Positions 4,135 to 7,671 of a stretch of 7,671 bases of DNA are shown here, piece by piece. The position numbers and the translations under genes are program-made. Source of the DNA: Thermoplasmatota archaeon. Lineage in GTDB: Archaea > Thermoplasmatota > Thermoplasmata > Thermoplasmatales > Thermoplasmataceae. The notes beneath the pieces were generated by a model that was given only the letters and a program-made list of their open reading frames with translations, was not told the DNA's origin and ran no database searches. Within the stretch, counting starts at the first letter, position 1. Every line of letters starts with the position of its first letter. The stretch spans positions 1 to 7,671 of the forward strand of contig JAMCUV010000087.1 of NCBI GenBank assembly GCA_023379345.1, read 5' to 3'.

Positions 4135-6642
4135 CTATCTTATCCTACTCTCACATTTGTCACAATATTTCCTGCCTTTATCCACTGAAGCACCACAGGA
4201 TCTGCAGATATACCATGATCGTTTACGCCTCATTGAAATGCAAGTTACCGCAATTCCAGCTGCCGTGCCAAGGACAGCATAGAAAACAATCTGACTGGCC
4301 ATCCTGTCCAGAAGAGTAACAAGCGAGAAACTGTGGAAAAACATGAGAATGACTGTTTCATTGGAATCTGTCAGGTTAACTATGCCTGAAGAATCCTTGG
4401 CTTCCATGCCCCTTGGCGCAATAACCTCGTAGTTGTAGACACCTGGCTCCAGGCTCACGTTCAACATTGAATCTGTGGTTGAATAATTCCTTCCTGCAAG
4501 TAGCACCGACCATTGCTGCCCAGGCTGTACAACTTTCTCAACAAATGTTACGGTTTGTGTTATCTCAGAAAAGCTGATATCAACGATCTCGGTGTGATGT
4601 GCTTCATAGGATATGGTCTCGCTGCTGATTCTGTACCCAGCAGGCGGCATGAATGTGGGCGTAAGGTTCAGCGAAGTGTTGAATTCCAGCGATGATGAAT
4701 TGGAAACGTAATATCTTCCACCATAGTCCATTATCCATGTGGTTCCAGGTACATATCCCGTCACTGCAACAGATATCATGATAGAACTGTTTGCCTGATA
4801 TTCAAGATCAACGGGAAAGGATTCCACAGACCGGCCGGACAGGGCATACATTTGATCCGATACAAATGTCGCCTCAATCTGTGCTGGATTCTGGCCGTTT
4901 TCGACATGATATCTCAGGGACAGGATTGCAGGCTGTAGGCTGGAGATTGGTAGACTCCATACATTACTTCTGGTGCCGTTTTCATCCACTGCAAAAATAT
5001 CCACTGTTCCGTTGAATGACTGGGGCTGCTTGGAGTAAGCACTGTATGTCATGTTGACAGTCAGGTTTCCAGTGTACAGCACTGCCCCGGTTATGGTCAG
5101 GGTCACAACGGGCGCAGGAACGCTTATATTTATGGCGGCAGCGCCCATGGGAAGATCTGGAAAGGGTTCCAGTGAGATTGTGGTTTCATTTGTTCCCCAA
5201 TTGAGTTCATATTCACCAGTGTATTCATACGAGGAGTTCATCTGAATTCCTGACATGGCAATGAATCCGTGGCTGGACAGAATCCTGTACTGTGTCATAT
5301 TTTTCTCCCCGCTGTTGAGCATTGAATTTTGCAGAGGTGTCACCGGTGAGATGGAGTACCTGAAGTTACTGACCATTGCACCCTCATCCTCGGGCAGGAT
5401 TTTTGCCAGCCTGTACATGCACACCATGGAATTCTTCAGCTGGAAAGGCGATGCATCGTAGTTACTATACCCTGAGACTGATGAATCTGTCCAGATTATG
5501 GTGGAATTCACTGCATAGATGTGATTAGCCATGAAGTCGGGAATTCCACTGCCTGTAATGTTGCTCATGAAATTGATGGCCAGTGATGAGTTCACAATAT
5601 CCGCTGTGCTGTTGTATAGCATGAGATCATATGCACTGTACCCCTCGGCATGAACTGTGTCATTGGATTCCAGGGTAAGAGTGATATTGATTATTCCAAC
5701 AGGGTATGGAGAATCTTCTTGAAGCACAAGGCTGAAGTTCGATGCGTTCCCGAACCAAGACGCCGTATGGACAAACATGCTGCCATAGATAGATCTGGAC
5801 AATTCAGAATTGTTTCCAGTATTGTATGGCAGAACATATTTATGCATTACACTCCCGTTCACTTCCAGTAGAAGGCAATCAGTGGATTCATTGCCTGCGC
5901 CCGTATATGAGACATTCAGGTGAATGCCGTTCGTCAGGACATTCCCGGCATAATGGCTTACAGGATACTTCATGGGAATTGTCCCATTTGCTGAAAATTC
6001 CTGGTAATTTGCTTGATCAACGAACATACTGGCATCAGGGAATTCATATGGGCCGGACTGATGAATCAGGCCTGAAACAGAACTGTTTATGATGTTTACA
6101 TCTGAACCCGAGAAAATTTCCCCAAGGTATTTAGAGTTCAGCGGATCTGACTCGTTCACATATGGGCATTGAATGGTTGAATTATCGATAATTACATCTG
6201 ATCTGTTCCCATTCAGCATTCCCGGGAATTCCATAGCTGAATTGATTACCTGCATGTACGAGCCGGCGTGAAGGATTATATTGATTCCTCTCACGGTATT
6301 GTAGGTGGTGTTGAAAATGCTAAGTGTTGAGTTCAATAATTCAAATTTGCCGTAAACCTCTATGTTGATGAACAATAGTGATAGGGAATTTGCATACACG
6401 TGATCACTGTTGAATACATATGTAGCATTGGCGGGGACTGACAGGTTTGAACTCAGGTAATAAACGTTACCTGGTGACGCAGTACTGTTATCAGGGATTG
6501 CCTGGCCATTCATGAAGGATGTTTGGTGGCCAGGGATTCCCACACCAGCATCCTGCAAACTGCTGGATTGAATCGTAATGACTGAAATGATCAGAATGAA
6601 TATTATGACAAGATCTGCAACACTGGACTTGACAATGGCCAT
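4135..6642 (-). CDS. Large sequon-rich surface protein with beta-helix-like region, two PEGA-like repeats, C-terminal membrane helix and cytoplasmic zinc ribbon
   Basis: I cannot name this gene. The predicted protein has 835 residues. A hydrophobic signal/anchor helix is at about 5-24. The region 60-190 shows recurring strand-turn units ending in NS(T/S) (near 104, 134, 154, 186, later 351 and 379) that resemble a parallel beta-helix. Beta-sandwich-like regions follow. Two divergent repeats come next: one beginning VAVTGYVPGTTW (about 625) and one beginning TVTFVEKVVQPGQQW (about 697), each about 65-70 residues, with the Gly-Tyr/Pro pattern of the repeats seen in Thermoplasmatales and Sulfolobales secreted proteins. 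A membrane helix (783-803), Arg/Lys-rich stop-transfer and a C-x2-C-x10-C-x2-C ribbon (Cys813, 816, 827, 830) end the protein. About 38 N-x-S/T sequons occur, all outside. Start 6642 is preferred over ATG 6669 because the latter lies in the TATA element and GGAG precedes 6642. Confidence 0.85.
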   Translation of the reverse strand: MAIVKSSVADLVIIFILIISVITIQSSSLQDAGVGIPGHQTSFMNGQAIPDNSTASPGNVYYLSSNLSVPANATYVFNSDHVYANSLSLLFINIEVYGKFELLNSTLSIFNTTYNTVRGINIILHAGSYMQVINSAMEFPGMLNGNRSDVIIDNSTIQCPYVNESDPLNSKYLGEIFSGSDVNIINSSVSGLIHQSGPYEFPDASMFVDQANYQEFSANGTIPMKYPVSHYAGNVLTNGIHLNVSYTGAGNESTDCLLLEVNGSVMHKYVLPYNTGNNSELSRSIYGSMFVHTASWFGNASNFSLVLQEDSPYPVGIINITLTLESNDTVHAEGYSAYDLMLYNSTADIVNSSLAINFMSNITGSGIPDFMANHIYAVNSTIIWTDSSVSGYSNYDASPFQLKNSMVCMYRLAKILPEDEGAMVSNFRYSISPVTPLQNSMLNSGEKNMTQYRILSSHGFIAMSGIQMNSSYEYTGEYELNWGTNETTISLEPFPDLPMGAAAINISVPAPVVTLTITGAVLYTGNLTVNMTYSAYSKQPQSFNGTVDIFAVDENGTRSNVWSLPISSLQPAILSLRYHVENGQNPAQIEATFVSDQMYALSGRSVESFPVDLEYQANSSIMISVAVTGYVPGTTWIMDYGGRYYVSNSSSLEFNTSLNLTPTFMPPAGYRISSETISYEAHHTEIVDISFSEITQTVTFVEKVVQPGQQWSVLLAGRNYSTTDSMLNVSLEPGVYNYEVIAPRGMEAKDSSGIVNLTDSNETVILMFFHSFSLVTLLDRMASQIVFYAVLGTAAGIAVTCISMRRKRSWYICRSCGASVDKGRKYCDKCESRIR

Positions 6643-6648
6643 GTGTCG

Positions 6649-6673
6649 CTCCAGAAAGATGCAGCGCATAAAT
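6649..6673 (-). promoter_or_regulatory. TATA element and Shine-Dalgarno of the surface-protein gene
   Basis: TTATTTATG on the minus strand (TTTA at 6672-6669) lies 30 nt before ATG 6642. GGAG at 6652-6649 lies 6 nt before it. The upstream ATG at 6669 overlaps the TATA element, so it would not be in the transcript. Unlike the other promoters, the two bases before the TATA box are TT rather than GG, suggesting a weaker or differently regulated promoter. Confidence 0.45.
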
Positions 6674-6685
6674 AATTAATGACAG

Positions 6686-6846
6686 AAAAAACGCCTCAGT
6701 GCATATATTGTTTTGAATTAATGTTTACAATTATTTTAGCATGGAGGGCACTTAGCAAGTCGCCGGGATGAATTGCCAGTGAAAGATAGGCAATCAGGGT
6801 AGGTGAATGAAACAATGAACAGGATTATTGAATCCGGAAAATCACG
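6686..6846 (-). ncRNA. Candidate small RNA, or long leader, in the spacer before the surface-protein gene
   Basis: The 280-bp spacer 6643-6924 has no convincing coding sequence. On the minus strand it holds a GG-N-TTTA promoter module (6877-6871), identical in layout to the gene promoters. It predicts initiation near 6846. About 155 nt on is a T6 tract (6691-6686), preceded by nested complementary pairs: 6752-6748 with 6703-6699, and 6731-6727 with 6711-6707. A further 6-bp hairpin is at 6772-6794. Promoter, structure and T tract together look like a short transcription unit. The only frame at its start (GTG 6845) stops after six codons. It could also be part of a leader reading into the surface gene, or chance. 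Confidence 0.25.
6772..6794. repeat. Perfect 6-bp inverted repeat ATTGCC/GGCAAT with 11-bp spacer
   Basis: ATTGCC at 6772-6777 is complementary to GGCAAT at 6789-6794. It could form a hairpin in the candidate small RNA or be a protein-binding site. No T tract follows it on either strand, so it is not a terminator. Confidence 0.35.
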
Positions 6847-6870
6847 CCCTTGATGGCAGAAATAAGAGCA

Positions 6871-6877
6871 TAAAACC
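6871..6877 (-). promoter_or_regulatory. Orphan BRE/TATA promoter module in the spacer
   Basis: The minus strand reads AGG-T-TTTATG, with GG at 6877-6876 and TTTA at 6874-6871. It matches the module of the flippase, MFS and thiamine-binding genes, but no long coding frame starts 27-29 nt downstream. It lies about 50 bp after the glycosyltransferase stop codon. Confidence 0.35.
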
Positions 6878-6895
6878 TAGGCCATATAACGTACC

Positions 6896-6906
6896 GGAAT
6901 CATTCC
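6896..6906. repeat. 11-bp palindrome GGAATCATTCC after the glycosyltransferase gene
   Basis: Perfect arms GGAAT and ATTCC surround a central C, about 20 bp beyond the stop at 6925 and about 20 bp upstream of the orphan promoter module. The one-base loop rules out a simple hairpin, so a dimeric protein site is the more natural reading. No function can be assigned. Confidence 0.3.
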
Positions 6907-6924
6907 TTTCCAGATCATAATTAC

Positions 6925-7671
6925 TCATATCTGGTCCCTCAGGAAGTAGGCCAGGGATGCCTTCATGTCCCGGAACATCTTGCTGTGTTCAGTAAGAAAC
7001 TCAATATGGGTTCTATCGATCTGCAGGAAAACACGATCCTCCATTTCAGGTATCTTGAGATACTCCCTGAGAATGAGCGATTCCAGGACAGATTCCATCA
7101 CCACCACCAGATTATTGCGGTTGTATGTCACCGGCTTTATGCTTGAGAGCCTTGAAGCCATGTAACCCACAAACATTAGAAACCTGCCACCTGTGCCTTC
7201 CAGGCTCTTCCTTATTCGGGACAGATCCATTATCTCCCGCAGGGAAAGGTTGCATGCAATGATGAGGTCCCTGATCATGGCCAGATTCTGGCCATCGGGA
7301 CTCCCGGAAGGTTGCGAGGGATATCTCATGCCAAGAATTTCCTTTATGGTGATGTTGTCTTTCCACATGAGGTTGGTAGGGCAAGCCAGGATGCCGAAAT
7401 TCACGGCCAGCCTTGAGAAGAGGTCAACGTCCTCCCCGTTTGAGAGGTGGCGCCATCCCCCAACCTCATTTATCAGGTCCCTGTGAACCAGCGATAGCTC
7501 CGAGAAATAGAGTCGTTTCAGGCTGAACTCAAGAAATGAGTGAAGTATGTCCGCGTATTCCACCGGGTAAACAAGGTTGCTGTGAAACGGAACAATGAAT
7601 TTCCCGGTGCTTGATCTGAATGCAGTGTCCTTGCCTTTCCCATAGGATTCACGATCGATCCTTATTACCAT
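6925..7671 (-). CDS. Glycosyltransferase family 2-like protein, C-terminal 248 residues (5' end outside window)
   Basis: The frame is open to the right edge, so the N-terminus (the beta strands that bind the nucleotide sugar, roughly 60-90 residues) is missing. The ATG at the very edge is probably an internal Met. GT2 marks, numbered from the edge, are SYGKGKDTAF (9-18; the conserved basic Gly-Lys-Gly before the helix of the GT-A fold), TGKFIVPFHSNLVYP (22-36; strand and loop where the DxD metal site normally lies) and SLVHRDLINEVGGW (60-73). The acceptor-site acidic pair follows in NGEDVDLFSRLA (78-89; Glu80, Asp81). The C-terminal 140 residues are mainly helical, without clear membrane segments, and unlike a standard domain I know. 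It likely transfers a sugar to a lipid-linked glycan on the cytoplasmic side. The usual DxD is replaced by His-Ser-Asn. The donor sugar is unknown. Confidence 0.8.
   Translation of the reverse strand: MVIRIDRESYGKGKDTAFRSSTGKFIVPFHSNLVYPVEYADILHSFLEFSLKRLYFSELSLVHRDLINEVGGWRHLSNGEDVDLFSRLAVNFGILACPTNLMWKDNITIKEILGMRYPSQPSGSPDGQNLAMIRDLIIACNLSLREIMDLSRIRKSLEGTGGRFLMFVGYMASRLSSIKPVTYNRNNLVVVMESVLESLILREYLKIPEMEDRVFLQIDRTHIEFLTEHSKMFRDMKASLAYFLRDQI

Noticed and set aside
6643..6669. Start of the surface protein at ATG 6669
   Set aside because: The ATG overlaps the TATA element 30 nt before ATG 6642, and the shorter form has GGAG and a cleaner signal/anchor helix.
6805..6853. Short plus-strand peptide frame (GTG/ATG about 6804-6815 to TGA) after a GGTAGG-like string
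   Set aside because: It has only 12-16 codons, with no promoter of the local type and no recognisable sequence.
7669..7671. ATG at the right edge as the true start of the glycosyltransferase
   Set aside because: The frame is still open at the edge and the GT-A nucleotide-binding strands that should precede this point are missing, so the gene continues outside the window.
1..7671. CRISPR array, tRNA, transposon ends, integrase or attachment sites
   Set aside because: No regularly spaced repeats, cloverleaf-like sequences, transposase or recombinase motifs, or long terminal repeats were seen on either strand.

Overview
The window looks like chromosomal DNA of an archaeon, most probably a Thermoplasmatales-type (acidophilic, wall-less euryarchaeal) organism. 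This is an inference from several signs: arginine encoded mostly by AGG/AGA, promoters of archaeal BRE/TATA type lying 27-29 nt before the start codon (leaderless mRNAs), a MTH1187-type thiamine-binding protein, a very large sequon-rich surface protein with repeats related to those of Thermoplasmatales/Sulfolobales secreted proteins, and archaeal-style flippase and glycosyltransferase. Base composition looks mid-range. No ribosomal RNA, tRNA, CRISPR, transposase or integrase signal was seen.

All supported genes are on the minus strand, so transcription runs from high to low coordinates. In that order they are: (1) 7671-6925, the C-terminal part of a family 2-like glycosyltransferase, cut by the window edge; (2) 6924-6643, a gene-poor spacer that may hold a small RNA (promoter at 6877-6871, hairpins, T6 tract at 6691-6686) and the promoter of the next gene; (3) 6642-4135, an 835-residue membrane-anchored, sequon-rich surface protein with a cytoplasmic zinc ribbon; (4) 4095-3329, a two-gene operon of a thiamine-binding MTH1187-family protein and a HAD-IIIA phosphatase that apparently starts at a CTG codon overlapping the stop of the first gene; (5) 3328-3198, a regulatory spacer; (6) 3197-919, an operon of a 14-helix DHA2-type MFS exporter and a MarR-family regulator; (7) 848-1, a Wzx-like lipid-linked oligosaccharide flippase starting at GTG and cut by the left edge.

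Functionally there are three themes. The glycosyltransferase, the flippase and the heavily sequon-bearing surface protein fit a protein N-glycosylation/cell-envelope theme, although the ends of that region lie outside the window. The MFS-marR pair is a classical efflux-plus-regulator unit. The MTH1187-HAD pair may be a small vitamin (thiamine)-related unit, with the sugar-phosphate role of GmhB-like HAD enzymes as the alternative.

A useful internal regularity is that the genes that open transcription units (flippase, MFS, thiamine-binding protein) have the same GG-N-TTTA promoter module 27-29 nt before the start codon and no Shine-Dalgarno sequence. The second genes of operons (marR, HAD) have clear Shine-Dalgarno sequences. 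This regularity decides several start codons that would otherwise be called wrongly.
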